Shown here piece after piece: positions 1 to 11,407 of a DNA stretch of 32,934 nucleotides. A program made the translations under genes and the position numbers. This stretch comes from Pseudomonadota bacterium (GTDB lineage Bacteria; Pseudomonadota; Gammaproteobacteria; Burkholderiales; Burkholderiaceae_C): NCBI GenBank assembly GCA_029779845.1, contig JAKOZT010000038.1, forward strand, positions 1 through 32,934, given 5' to 3'. Position 1 is the first letter of the stretch. Each line of letters opens with the position of its first letter. The notes under the pieces were generated by a model. The model did not search any database and had not been told where the DNA came from. It was given only the letters and a program-made list of their open reading frames with translations.

Positions 1-403
1 TCACCATCGCCCGCAGATTGGCCTCGGTCATCGCGAGGTCCAGGCCGCGCAGGGCGTCGTTGCCGCCGAGTTCCACGACCAGCAGGGAGGGCGTGTGCTT
101 GGCCAGCAGCGCGGGCAGGCGGCTGCGACCGCCGGCGGTGGTCTCGCCGCTGATGCTCGCATTGACGACGGCGCGTGGCGGCTTGAGCCCGCCGAGCTTC
201 CGATCGAGCAGTCCGACCCAGCCGGCGCCGCGCTTCAGGCCGTACTCGGCCGAAAGGCTGTCACCGAGCACGAGGACCGGCCCGTCGCCGAGCCGGGCGG
301 CGGGGGCCGCAAGGACCGGCGCGGGCAGCACGACCGAGGCTGCGATTACACTGGCGGCCCGCAGGCAGCGACGACGCGGCAGGGCGTGCTCGAGGGATTC
401 CAT
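1..403 (-). CDS. SGNH/GDSL arylesterase (TesA-like), 3' end outside window
   Basis: The first 134 codons of a periplasmic SGNH-hydrolase of the TesA / arylesterase type, which cleaves acyl-thioester and ester substrates. Residues 1-33 form a basic then hydrophobic signal peptide (RRRCLRAAS... ending near VLAA). Block I is GDSLS at 47-51 with nucleophile S49, block II is SISGET at 83-88 (G86), block III is GGND at 113-116 (N115). The catalytic Asp-His block lies beyond the left edge. The ATG at 403 overlaps the ATG of the divergent ABC ATPase on the other strand. I see no good Shine-Dalgarno in front of it, so the true start could differ. The tesA / ybbA divergent arrangement is the same as in E. 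coli. Confidence 0.88.
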   Translation of the reverse strand, partial: MESLEHALPRRRCLRAASVIAASVVLPAPVLAAPAARLGDGPVLVLGDSLSAEYGLKRGAGWVGLLDRKLGGLKPPRAVVNASISGETTAGGRSRLPALLAKHTPSLLVVELGGNDALRGLDLAMTEANLRAMV

Positions 404-1073
404 GACGGCGATTATCGTTGAAGGCCTGACCAAGCGCGTGCGCGACGCGGACGGGATGCTGACTATCCTGGATGCGGCGAGCTTCGAGGTGCCGCGCGGC
501 TCGACCACCGCGGTGGTGGGCGCATCGGGATCGGGCAAGTCGACCCTGCTGGGGCTGCTCGCGGGTCTGGACCTGCCCAGTGACGGACAGGTCACGGCGT
601 TCGGGCAGCGCCTGTTCGAGCTGGACGAGGACGGTCGGGCCGCGTGGCGTGCGGCGAATGTCGGCTTCGTGTTCCAGACCTTTCAGCTGTTGCCGCAGAT
701 GACCGCGCTGGAGAACGTGATGCTGCCGCTCGAGCTGGCCGGGGACCGGCAGGCCGGCAGCGCGGCGCGGACGCTGCTCGGGCGCGTGGGGCTGGCCGAT
801 CGTGCGTCGCACTACCCGCGCACGCTGTCCGGCGGGGAGCAGCAGCGCGTCGCGCTGGCCCGGGCGTTCGCCGGCCGGCCGCCGCTGCTGTTCGCCGACG
901 AGCCCACCGGGAGCCTGGATGCGGCCACCGGCGAGCGCATCGTCGAACTGATGTTCGAACTGAATCGCGACGCCGGGGCGACGCTGGTGCTGGTCACGCA
1001 CGACGCGGCACTGGCCGCGCGCTGCGACCGGCGCATCGTGCTGAAGGCCGGACGGATCGACGCGCTCGCCTGA
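402..1073 (+). CDS. ABC transporter ATP-binding protein, YbbA/LolD-like
   Basis: A 223-aa cytoplasmic ATPase of the MacB/LolD/YbbA group, expected to power a FtsX-like membrane partner. Walker A is GASGSGKST (40-48), the Q-loop Q92 lies in VFQTFQLLP, the signature is LSGGEQQ (142-148), Walker B LLFADEP (162-168), the D-loop SLD (171-173) and the switch His H200. The start at 402 has a GAGGGA ribosome site a few bases upstream; longer in-frame upstream sequence is antisense to the esterase gene. In E. coli the equivalent gene is followed by the permease ybbP, but here the next gene (nnr) is convergent, so the ATPase stands alone. Whether a permease exists elsewhere cannot be seen. Confidence 0.93.
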   Translation: MTAIIVEGLTKRVRDADGMLTILDAASFEVPRGSTTAVVGASGSGKSTLLGLLAGLDLPSDGQVTAFGQRLFELDEDGRAAWRAANVGFVFQTFQLLPQMTALENVMLPLELAGDRQAGSAARTLLGRVGLADRASHYPRTLSGGEQQRVALARAFAGRPPLLFADEPTGSLDAATGERIVELMFELNRDAGATLVLVTHDAALAARCDRRIVLKAGRIDALA

Positions 1074-1094
1074 GCGGCGCCGGCAGCTCAGGCG
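1067..1094. terminator. Hairpin between convergent genes
   Basis: Perfect 9-bp inverted repeat CGCCTGAGC (1067-1075) and GCTCAGGCG (1086-1094) separated by 10 bases. It contains the stop codon of the ABC ATPase on one arm and that of nnr on the other. A T-tract is absent, so it would be an imperfect intrinsic terminator acting in both directions; it could also be a chance product of GC-rich stop contexts. Confidence 0.45.
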
Positions 1095-2575
1095 CCGTTG
1101 GCCACGGCGCGTACCCAGTCGGGCAGTTCGCCTGCGCCCAGGCCGACCGAGCGGGGCAGCGCGATCTGTGCGCGCTCGCCTGCGCGTCCGTGCAGCCAGG
1201 CGGCCGAGGCGGCGGCGTCGAAGGGTGCGACGCGCTGGCCCAGCAGCGCCGCCACCATGCCTGCGAGCACGTCGCCCGTGCCGGCCACGCCCAGCGTGGG
1301 CGCCCCGCTGCCGATCAGGGCCCAGCGGCCATCGGGCGCCGCGATCACGGAACCCGCGCCCTTGAGCAACACCACCGCCTGCGTGCGGTCCGCCAGCGTG
1401 CAGGCGGCGGCGATGCGATCGGCCTGCACCGTGGCGGTGTCGCAGGCGAGCAGCCGTGCCGCTTCGAGCGGATGCGGGGTGAGCACCGTGCCTGCGGCAC
1501 GCGCCTGCAGCGCCAGGCCTCGCGACGGATCGGCCGCGATCAGCGTCAGCGCGTCGGCGTCGAGGACGGCCGGGCAGGGGGCGGCCAGCGCGCGATGCAC
1601 GCCGTCGATCGCCGCGGGCGATCGACCCAGGCCGCAACCGATCGCCAGGGCGTCGCAGCCCGTGGCGCCGTCTTCCCAGGCACGGGTCATCCAGTGCGGG
1701 TGAGCCGGATCGAACAGCGGGCCGTCGGGCGTGGCGACGAACACCTTGCCGGCCCCCAGCGCGTGGGCGCCGCCGGCAGCCAGCAGGGCTGCGCCCTGCA
1801 TCGTCGCGGCGCCGCCGAGGATCGCGACGCTGCCCCAGCGGCCTTTGTGGCTGTCGCGCGGGCGAGGCTGCAGGCAGCGACGGGCCGCGGTCTCGTCGAT
1901 CAGTCGGCCGTCGGGGGCGCACGGCGGGACGCCGAGATCGTCGACGATGAGCGCGCCGACGTGGTCGAGCGCCGCGCCGGTGTGAAGGCCGGGCTTGTCG
2001 GCGAGCAAGGTGACCGTGAGCGTGGCCCGGACCGCCGGCGCATCGTGGCCGCCGACGACGGTGCCGCGGTCGGCGTCGATGCCCGACGGCACGTCGACCG
2101 CCACCACCGGGCAGCCGCTCGCCGTGATCCGGGCGACGGCCTGCGCGGCAGCGCCCGCGATCGGTCGAGCCAGCCCGATACCGAACAGACCATCGATCAC
2201 GATGCAGGCGCCGGCGAGGGCCGACTCCAGGATCGCGGCGTCGTCGGACGGCCCCTGGGCGGACGTCCAGGCCTGGCGCACCGGCGTGCCGTCCGGATCC
2301 GGCGCTGCGGCAGCGACGGGGCCCAGCGGCGCGTAACCGGCGACCCGCCAGCCCCGTTCGCCCAGCATCAGCGCGGCGAGCAGCGCGTCGGCGCCGTTGT
2401 TGCCGGGGCCGGCCAGCGCCAGCACGGTGGGGGGCGCAGGCATGGCCCGGGCCAGACGCTCGACCTGCGCGGTCAGGGCCGCGGCGGCGCGCCGCATCAG
2501 CGCACCGGGCGGACGCGCGGCCAGCGCCTCGTGCTCGAGGCGGCGGACCGTGTCGACCCGGTAAAGCCCGGTCAT
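1088..2575 (-). CDS. nnr: Bifunctional NAD(P)H-hydrate epimerase / ADP-dependent dehydratase
   Basis: A 495-aa cytoplasmic repair enzyme that epimerises and dehydrates NAD(P)HX back to NAD(P)H. The N-terminal YjeF_N epimerase domain (about 1-220) shows GPGNNGAD (56-63), DGLFGIGL (128-135) and DVPSGIDAD (161-169). The C-terminal ribokinase-like dehydratase domain (about 235-490) shows the DADAL segment (339-343), TPHPLEA (366-372), KGAG (405-408) and GTGDVLAG (432-439) with catalytic D435. Length fits the fused bacterial form. It starts 7 bases after the dctM stop, so it appears to be the last gene of the TRAP operon and translationally coupled to it, an unusual neighbourhood for this housekeeping function. 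The third residue of the usual GNNGGD motif is Ala here. Confidence 0.95.
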   Translation of the reverse strand: MTGLYRVDTVRRLEHEALAARPPGALMRRAAAALTAQVERLARAMPAPPTVLALAGPGNNGADALLAALMLGERGWRVAGYAPLGPVAAAAPDPDGTPVRQAWTSAQGPSDDAAILESALAGACIVIDGLFGIGLARPIAGAAAQAVARITASGCPVVAVDVPSGIDADRGTVVGGHDAPAVRATLTVTLLADKPGLHTGAALDHVGALIVDDLGVPPCAPDGRLIDETAARRCLQPRPRDSHKGRWGSVAILGGAATMQGAALLAAGGAHALGAGKVFVATPDGPLFDPAHPHWMTRAWEDGATGCDALAIGCGLGRSPAAIDGVHRALAAPCPAVLDADALTLIAADPSRGLALQARAAGTVLTPHPLEAARLLACDTATVQADRIAAACTLADRTQAVVLLKGAGSVIAAPDGRWALIGSGAPTLGVAGTGDVLAGMVAALLGQRVAPFDAAASAAWLHGRAGERAQIALPRSVGLGAGELPDWVRAVANGA

Positions 2576-2582
2576 GGCGTCC

Positions 2583-3893
2583 TCAGAAGGCCTTGCCCAT
2601 CACGTAGTCGGGCAGCCAGGTGACCGTCTCCGGGAACACCGCGATGATCGCGATGCACACCAGCAGGCAGCCGAAGAAGGGCAGGGCCGCCTTGGCGATC
2701 ACGTTGGAGTCCTTGCCCGTCATGTTCTGCAGCACGAACAGGTTGAAGCCCACCGGCGGCGTGACCTCGGCGATCTCCACCAGCAGCACGATGAAGATGC
2801 CGAACCACACCAGGTCGAAGCCGGCCTGCTGGATCATCGGCAGCACCACCGCGCTGGTCAGCACGATCATCGAGATGCCGTCCAGCGCGGTGCCGAGCAC
2901 GAGGTAGACCAGCGTCAGCACGGCGATCAACGCGTAGGGGCTCAGGTGCATCGCGTTGACCCACTCGGCCAGCTCGCGCGGGATGCCGGTGAAGGCCATC
3001 GTCTTGGTCAGGTACGAGGCGCCGGCGAGGATGAACATGATCATGCACGAGGTGCGCGTCGTGCCCATCAGGCCTTCCCGGAAGTTCTTCCAGGTCAGCG
3101 AGCGGCTCCACGCCGCCAGCGCCAGCGAGCCCAGCACGCCGTAGGCGGCGCACTCGGTGGCGGTGGCCCAGCCGGCGATCAGCACCCAGCAGATGAAGAC
3201 GATCAGCGCCGCGCAGGGGATCAGGTTGCGCGAGCGGCGCAGCTTCTCGCGCCAGGTGCTCGGCGCATCGGCCGCGGGCACGCGCTCGGGGTGCCGCAGG
3301 CTCCACCACGCGATGTAGCCGGAGAACAGCAGCATCAGCAGCGCGCCGGGCAGGAAGCCGGCCAGGAAGATGCGGATGATGGAGGCGTCGGCCGCCACCG
3401 CGTAGACCACCATCGTGATCGACGGCGGGATCAGGATGCCCAGCGTGCCGGCGGTGGCCAGCGAGCCCAGCGCGATGCGCTCGTCGTAGCCGCGCTTGAG
3501 CAGTTCGGGCAGGGCGACCTTGCTGATCGTCGCGCAGGTGGCCGCCGACGAGCCCGACACCGAGCCGAAGATGCCGCAGCCGAGGATGGTGGTGTGCATC
3601 AGCCGGCCCGGGATGCGGTTCAGCCAGGGGCGCAGGCCTTCGAACATCTCTTCCGACAGCCGCGTGCGGAACAGGATCTCGCCCATCCAGATGAACAGGG
3701 GCAGGGCGGCCAGCTCCCACGAGGCGTTGCTCTCCCAGAAGGCCGAGAACAGGTTCTTGCCCGGCTGCGTGCTGGTGAAGAAGGCCTGCCCGACCCAGCC
3801 GCAGATGGCCAGCGTCATCGCGATCCACACGCCGCCGGCCAGCAGCACCAGCATCAGCGCGAGCAGCACGGCGCCGACGACGAGGATGTCCAT
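2583..3893 (-). CDS. dctM: TRAP transporter large permease DctM
   Basis: A 436-aa inner-membrane protein with about a dozen hydrophobic segments, the large subunit that carries out Na+-coupled solute transport in tripartite ATP-independent transporters. Family motifs include the GSVSGSSAATCATIS stretch (110-124), followed by SLATAGTLGILIPPS (144-158), and a C-terminal EIAEVTPPVGFN repeat of the same fold. It follows dctQ by 10 bases and precedes nnr by 7, so the four genes dctP-dctQ-dctM-nnr read as one operon. The substrate is set by DctP, not by this subunit. Confidence 0.96.
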   Translation of the reverse strand: MDILVVGAVLLALMLVLLAGGVWIAMTLAICGWVGQAFFTSTQPGKNLFSAFWESNASWELAALPLFIWMGEILFRTRLSEEMFEGLRPWLNRIPGRLMHTTILGCGIFGSVSGSSAATCATISKVALPELLKRGYDERIALGSLATAGTLGILIPPSITMVVYAVAADASIIRIFLAGFLPGALLMLLFSGYIAWWSLRHPERVPAADAPSTWREKLRRSRNLIPCAALIVFICWVLIAGWATATECAAYGVLGSLALAAWSRSLTWKNFREGLMGTTRTSCMIMFILAGASYLTKTMAFTGIPRELAEWVNAMHLSPYALIAVLTLVYLVLGTALDGISMIVLTSAVVLPMIQQAGFDLVWFGIFIVLLVEIAEVTPPVGFNLFVLQNMTGKDSNVIAKAALPFFGCLLVCIAIIAVFPETVTWLPDYVMGKAF

Positions 3894-3903
3894 CGTGCCG
3901 GCC

Positions 3904-4437
3904 TCAGACCTCGGAGGAGAAGTCGCCGTGGGCGTGGCGCTCTTCCACCGCGACCACGTAGCTCGGCCGCGCGCCGCGCAGCACGATGACCAGTTCGTCG
4001 AGCAGCGCCACCCACAGCAGCACCGCGCCGAGCGCGAAGCTGGTCTGCGGTATCCACAGCGGGATCGGCAGCAGGCCCTGCGCGATGTCGTTGAAGCGCC
4101 AGCTCTCCCAGGTGAAGGCCAGCGCCGACCAGGCGAGGTAGGCCACCGCGACGCAGCCGATGGCCAGCGCGGCGATCTCCAGCGCGCGCCGCGCGCCGTC
4201 GCCCAGGTGCTCGAGCAGCAGCGTCACGCGCACGAAGTCGCCGTGCTTGAAGGCGTGCGGCATCGCCAGGAACGCCGCCGCCGCGCAGCACCACGCCACC
4301 ACGTCGTTGACCGCGCCGGTGTGCACGCCGAACTCGCGCAGCACGCTCTGGCCGAGCATCAGCACGGCGATCAGCAGCACAAAAACCGCCGCCAGCGCGC
4401 CGGCGCCGAGGTAGATCGCATCGAGCGCGCGGCGCAT
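3904..4437 (-). CDS. dctQ: TRAP transporter small permease DctQ
   Basis: A 177-aa membrane protein with four hydrophobic helices (about 10-32, 45-62, 88-110, 130-152) typical of DctQ, the small subunit that pairs with DctM in TRAP transporters. The conserved HGDFVRVTLL region after helix 2 fits the family. It lies between dctP (18-base gap) and dctM (10-base gap). The C-terminal tail (RPSYVVAVEERH...) is hydrophilic and cytoplasmic. Confidence 0.94.
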   Translation of the reverse strand: MRRALDAIYLGAGALAAVFVLLIAVLMLGQSVLREFGVHTGAVNDVVAWCCAAAAFLAMPHAFKHGDFVRVTLLLEHLGDGARRALEIAALAIGCVAVAYLAWSALAFTWESWRFNDIAQGLLPIPLWIPQTSFALGAVLLWVALLDELVIVLRGARPSYVVAVEERHAHGDFSSEV

Positions 4438-4455
4438 GGGACGGCGGGTATCAGC

Positions 4456-5448
4456 TCACTTGGCGCGGTAGGCCTTGACGATCGCCTGCCCGTCGGGGCC
4501 GGCGCGCTTTTCCCAGTCGGCCAGCATCACGCCGCCGACCTGCTGCAGGTCGCCCACCAGCTTGGGCGCCGGCGCGACGATCTTCATGCCCTTTTCGGCC
4601 AGCGCGGTCTTGTACCAGTTGTTCTTCTCCTCGCTGACCTTCCAGCCGCGCGCCTCGGCGTCGGCGGCGGCCTTGCGCACGGCGTCCTGCGTGGGCTTGT
4701 CGAGCGCGTCGAAGGCGGCCTTGTTGACGATCACCGCGTTCTTCGGCAGCCAGGCCTGGGTGTCGTGGAAGAACTTCAGGCTCTCGTAGGTCTTGCTGTC
4801 GTAGCCGGTGGAGCCGGAGGACATGTAGGAGTCGACCACGCCGGTGGCGAGCGCCTGCGACAGCTCGGCCGCCTGGATGGTGACCGGCTGCGCGCCCACC
4901 AGCTCGGCGATCTTCGCGGTGGCCGGGCTGTAGGCGCGCCACTTCAGGCCGCGCATGTCGACCACCGAGGCGATCTCCTTCTTCGCGTAGATGCCCTGCG
5001 GCGGCCACGCCACCGTGTACAGCAGCATCAGGCCCTGCGCGCCGAGCAGCTTGTCGAGCGCGGGCTTCTGCGCGTCGGCGAGCTTGCGCGCCTGCGCGTA
5101 GCTGGTGGCCAGGAAGGGGATGCCGTCGGCGCCGAAGATCGGGTTCTCGTTCTCGAAGTTGACCAGCAGCACCTCGCCGATCGGCGCCTGCCCGCCCTGC
5201 ACCGCGCGCTTGATCTCGTTGGCCTTGAAGAGGGATGCGTTGGCGTGCACCGTGATCTTGAGCTTGCCGGCCGTGGCCTTGTCGACGTCGGCGGCGAACT
5301 GGGCGAGGTTCTCGGTGTGGAAGTTGGTGGCCGGGTAGGCGGCCGGCAGATCCCACTTCGTCTGCGCGAAGGCGGCGGCCGGAAGGGCCAGCGCGAGCAG
5401 CGCGGCGGCGTTCAGCGTGCGGCGGCGGATGCGAGAGATCGGCGACAT
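4456..5448 (-). CDS. dctP: TRAP transporter substrate-binding protein DctP
   Basis: A 330-aa periplasmic solute receptor. A Sec signal peptide spans 1-28 with probable cleavage after AAAFA. The mature protein has the DctP fold; R171 in MRGLKWR is the conserved arginine that clamps the ligand carboxylate, and the SYMSSGSTGYDSKTYE region (207-222) lines the pocket. The start is supported by a CAGGAG ribosome site about 8 bases upstream. The gene is first in the dctPQM-nnr operon and divergent from a regulator and a 5-oxoprolinase. Bordetella DctP6/DctP7 of this family bind pyroglutamate, which makes 5-oxoproline a plausible ligand here; that is inference from context only. Confidence 0.95.
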   Translation of the reverse strand: MSPISRIRRRTLNAAALLALALPAAAFAQTKWDLPAAYPATNFHTENLAQFAADVDKATAGKLKITVHANASLFKANEIKRAVQGGQAPIGEVLLVNFENENPIFGADGIPFLATSYAQARKLADAQKPALDKLLGAQGLMLLYTVAWPPQGIYAKKEIASVVDMRGLKWRAYSPATAKIAELVGAQPVTIQAAELSQALATGVVDSYMSSGSTGYDSKTYESLKFFHDTQAWLPKNAVIVNKAAFDALDKPTQDAVRKAAADAEARGWKVSEEKNNWYKTALAEKGMKIVAPAPKLVGDLQQVGGVMLADWEKRAGPDGQAIVKAYRAK

Positions 5449-5492
5449 GCGGTGCTCCTGAAGGCGCGAGGGGTAGGGCCGAAGTGCGTTGC

Positions 5493-5522
5493 AGTCTAGG
5501 GAACGTTCCGATAAATTGTCAA
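5493..5522 (-). promoter_or_regulatory. dctP promoter with palindromic operator in the spacer
   Basis: On the minus strand a perfect -35 TTGACA (plus-strand 5517-5522) is followed after 18 bases by TAGACT as -10 (5493-5498). The spacer contains the perfect palindrome GGAACGTTCC (5500-5509). This is the usual position for a repressor site, and the divergent winged-helix gene starting at 5553 is the obvious candidate binder. The predicted transcript would start near 5486, about 38 bases before the dctP ATG. Binding by that regulator is inferred. Confidence 0.6.
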
Positions 5523-5552
5523 TAAATCTTCAATGTTTCGGGGTAATCACCC

Positions 5553-6115
5553 ATGAGCGCACGGACGGCTGCAAAGCCCTCGGCCAAGACGCTTGCAAGG
5601 AACGCGCCGCCCCGCCGGAGGGCGCCGCGCGGCATCGTCTCGTCGTCGCACCTGGTGTCGCCGCGCAGCGTCGAGCTGTCGGAGCTGGAGTTCGGGCTGA
5701 TCGTCGCGTGGAACGCCTTCTCGCGCTGGGCGATGCGCTGCATGGCCGCCGCCGGCTGCCCCGACCTGACCATCACCGACGTGCTGGTGCTGCACCACAT
5801 CAACCACCGCGCGCGCAACAAGAAGCTGGCCGACATCTGCTTCGTGCTGAACTACGAGGACACCCACGTGGTCGCCTACTCGCTGAAGAAGCTGGTGGCC
5901 GCCGGGCTCGCGCAGGGCGACCGGCAGGGCAAGGAAGTCTTCTACAGCCCGACGCCGGCGGGCGAGACGGCGGTGGCCAAGTACCGCGAGGTGCGCGAGC
6001 GCTGCCTCGTCGACAACCTCGACACCGCGCGCAACGCCGACATCGGCGAGATGGCCAAGCTGCTGCGCACCATGTCCGGGCTCTACGACCAGGCGGCGCG
6101 TGCCGCCACATCGCT

Positions 6116-6119
<4 letters not shown>
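5553..6119 (+). CDS. Winged-helix (MarR-like) transcriptional regulator
   Basis: A 188-aa predicted DNA-binding protein. After a basic, Ala/Pro-rich tail (1-35), residues about 45-165 form a MarR-type winged helix: helices around [18 protein letters not shown], a recognition region [23 protein letters not shown] and a wing ARGDR-like segment [16 protein letters not shown]. It is divergent from dctP and its stop codon overlaps the oxoprolinase start (ATGA at 6116-6119), so the two are translationally coupled. Context suggests it controls uptake and catabolism of the oxoprolinase substrate, probably through the palindrome at 5500-5509, and may bind that compound as effector. Function is inferred from family and position. 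Confidence 0.85.
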
Positions 6120-9733
<3,614 letters not shown>

Positions 9734-9746
9734 CGCGCACCGCGCG

Positions 9747-10529
9747 ATGCTGCTCAAGCTGCTGCTGGTCGCCGCCTCGGCGCTGCTGGCGTCGCTGGTG
9801 GCGCGGCGCTTCGGCCATGCTGTGGGCGGCACGCTCGCCGGCATGCCGATGATCGCCGGCCCGATCATGGGCTTCGTGCTGTGGGCTGCGCCGATCGAAG
9901 GCGTGCGCGCGATCGCGCTGGCCACGCTGGTGTGCGTGCCGGCCACGGTGGCGCATCTGATCGTGTTCGCGTGGAGCGCGACGCGGCTGCCGTGGTGGCT
10001 GGCGCTGGCGCTGGCCAACCTCGCGTTCTTCAGCCTCGGCGCGCTGCTGCCGCTGCTCGGGTTGCCGGCGTGGCTGGTCTGCGCACTGGCACTCGCGGCG
10101 CTGGCGCTCGGCGGGGCGCCGATGCCGCGCCTGCCGGTCGCGCCCGGCGCGGTCGACATCCCGAACGTCGAGCTGGCCTGCCGCGTCGCCGCGGCGATGG
10201 GGGTCGCGTGGCTGATCATCCGCAGCGCCGGCGTCGCGCCGGCGGCGCTCAGCGGTCTGCTGCTGGCCGTGCCGATCACCGGCAACGTGCTGCCCTGCTT
10301 CACGCTGCCGCGCTACGGCGCCGCTGCCACGGTGGCGCTGCTGCGCGGCTTCGTGCGCGGGCTGTCGGGCTTCGGCGCTTTTTTCGTCACGCTCTACCTC
10401 GGCCTCGCGGCCTGGCCCGCCGCGGCGGCGTATGCGCTGGCCTGGGTGGCGGCGCTCGCGGTGGCCAGCGGCCTGTACCTGCTGCAGCAGCGCCGCCTCG
10501 CGCCTGCGCATAGACTCGCCGACCGATGA
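9747..10529 (+). CDS. Multi-pass membrane protein of unknown function
   Basis: A 260-aa very hydrophobic protein with about eight predicted helices and short loops, ending in a basic tail. The repeated pattern of a glycine/proline break in the first pair of helices (GGTLAGMPMIAGPI, 27-40) and again late in the protein (SGLLLAVPITGN, about 169-180) suggests two related halves, as in small transporters. I do not recognise a named family. It begins 13 bases after the oxoprolinase stop and its stop overlaps the next start (ATGA at 10526-10529), so it is in the same transcription unit and may move a related metabolite, which is only a guess from position. Confidence 0.8.
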   Translation: MLLKLLLVAASALLASLVARRFGHAVGGTLAGMPMIAGPIMGFVLWAAPIEGVRAIALATLVCVPATVAHLIVFAWSATRLPWWLALALANLAFFSLGALLPLLGLPAWLVCALALAALALGGAPMPRLPVAPGAVDIPNVELACRVAAAMGVAWLIIRSAGVAPAALSGLLLAVPITGNVLPCFTLPRYGAAATVALLRGFVRGLSGFGAFFVTLYLGLAAWPAAAAYALAWVAALAVASGLYLLQQRRLAPAHRLADR

Positions 10530-11101
10530 AACTCCAACCCGCTCCCAATTCGATCTTCGGCCTGCTGCTGCGCTCGCCGTGGTGGTATGCGCTGGTGGTG
10601 GCGCTGCTGCTCGGCGCCGCGCTGGCCGCGCTGATGCCCGAACGCCTGCGCGGCGTCGGCGTGCTGACCAGCCTGCCGTTCGTCGTGATCGCCGCGATCG
10701 CCTTCAAGCGCCAGCGCGGCCGCCCGAACGCCGCGCAGATCGAAGCAGCCCGCGCTGCGCTCCAGACGATGCCCTGGCCCGAGTTCGCCGCGCTGCTCGA
10801 ACAGGCTTTCGTGCGCGACGGCAACCGCGTCGAGCGCCTGAGCGATGACGCCGCCGATTTCGAAGTCGAACGCGCCGGCCGCCGCATGGTGGTCAGCGCG
10901 CGGCGCTGGAAGTCGGCCCGCACCGGCCTGGAACCACTGCGCACACTGCAGGCGCTGCGCGAACAGCGCGGCACGCCCGACGCGCTGTGCATCGCGCTGG
11001 GCGAACTGAGCGAACCCGCCGCGGCCTACGCGGCCAAGCAGCGCATCGAGGTGTGGCGCGCGGGGGAACTGGCGCAGGGATTGCGGGGGTTGCTGCCGTA
11101 G
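10526..11101 (+). CDS. Membrane-anchored Mrr-like (restriction endonuclease fold) protein
   Basis: A 191-aa protein with two N-terminal membrane helices (about 18-37 and 44-60) and a soluble domain resembling the Mrr / type IV restriction catalytic domain. The family pattern is a helix with WPEFAALLEQAF (84-95), then acidic D111, then a beta strand that normally ends V-Q-x-K-R-W-K. Here that strand reads V-S-A-R-R-W-K (123-129), so Gln is Ser and the catalytic Lys is Arg126. It is translationally coupled to the membrane protein upstream. The altered active site suggests a non-nuclease role or weak activity; the fold assignment itself is by motif alignment in my head and not by a search. Confidence 0.7.
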   Translation: MKLQPAPNSIFGLLLRSPWWYALVVALLLGAALAALMPERLRGVGVLTSLPFVVIAAIAFKRQRGRPNAAQIEAARAALQTMPWPEFAALLEQAFVRDGNRVERLSDDAADFEVERAGRRMVVSARRWKSARTGLEPLRTLQALREQRGTPDALCIALGELSEPAAAYAAKQRIEVWRAGELAQGLRGLLP

Positions 11102-11113
11102 TTCGGCGCGGCT

Positions 11114-11407
11114 TCAGCGGTTCGACTTCACGAAGCTCGGGCGCTCCATCGGCCGCACGGCGACCGGCAGGCTGGCGGCGATTTCGACGCCGCGCACGTT
11201 GAGCCTTGTCCGCTCCGCCGTCAGCGACTCGATCGTGGCCCGGATGCCGGCCTTCGATCCACTGGCCCACGAAGGGTCGACAGGAAACTCCTTGTCGAGG
11301 ATCGCGAGCAGGCGCTGCTCCTGCTCCAGAGCGGTGTCCAGGGCCGTCATGCGCGCCTGCAATTCGGCCAATTCGGCGCGCAGCCGTTGGAGGTCCGAGG
11401 CGTTCAT
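11114..11407 (-). CDS. Small coiled-coil protein
   Basis: A 97-aa soluble protein. Residues 3-35 are heptad-rich (LQRLRAELAELQARMTALDT) and predicted coiled coil, followed by a short linker with FPVDPSW and a second helical stretch (about 52-70, IRATIESLTAERTRL). No signal peptide and no family that I recognise. The start overlaps the stop of the lipoprotein gene upstream (ATGA at 11404-11407), so the two form a coupled pair and probably act together. It is convergent with the Mrr-like gene, 12 bases apart. Confidence 0.75.
   Translation of the reverse strand: MNASDLQRLRAELAELQARMTALDTALEQEQRLLAILDKEFPVDPSWASGSKAGIRATIESLTAERTRLNVRGVEIAASLPVAVRPMERPSFVKSNR

Noticed and set aside
10526..11101. 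Annotation as an active restriction endonuclease
   Set aside because: The catalytic Lys is Arg, it has two membrane helices, and no methylase is nearby.
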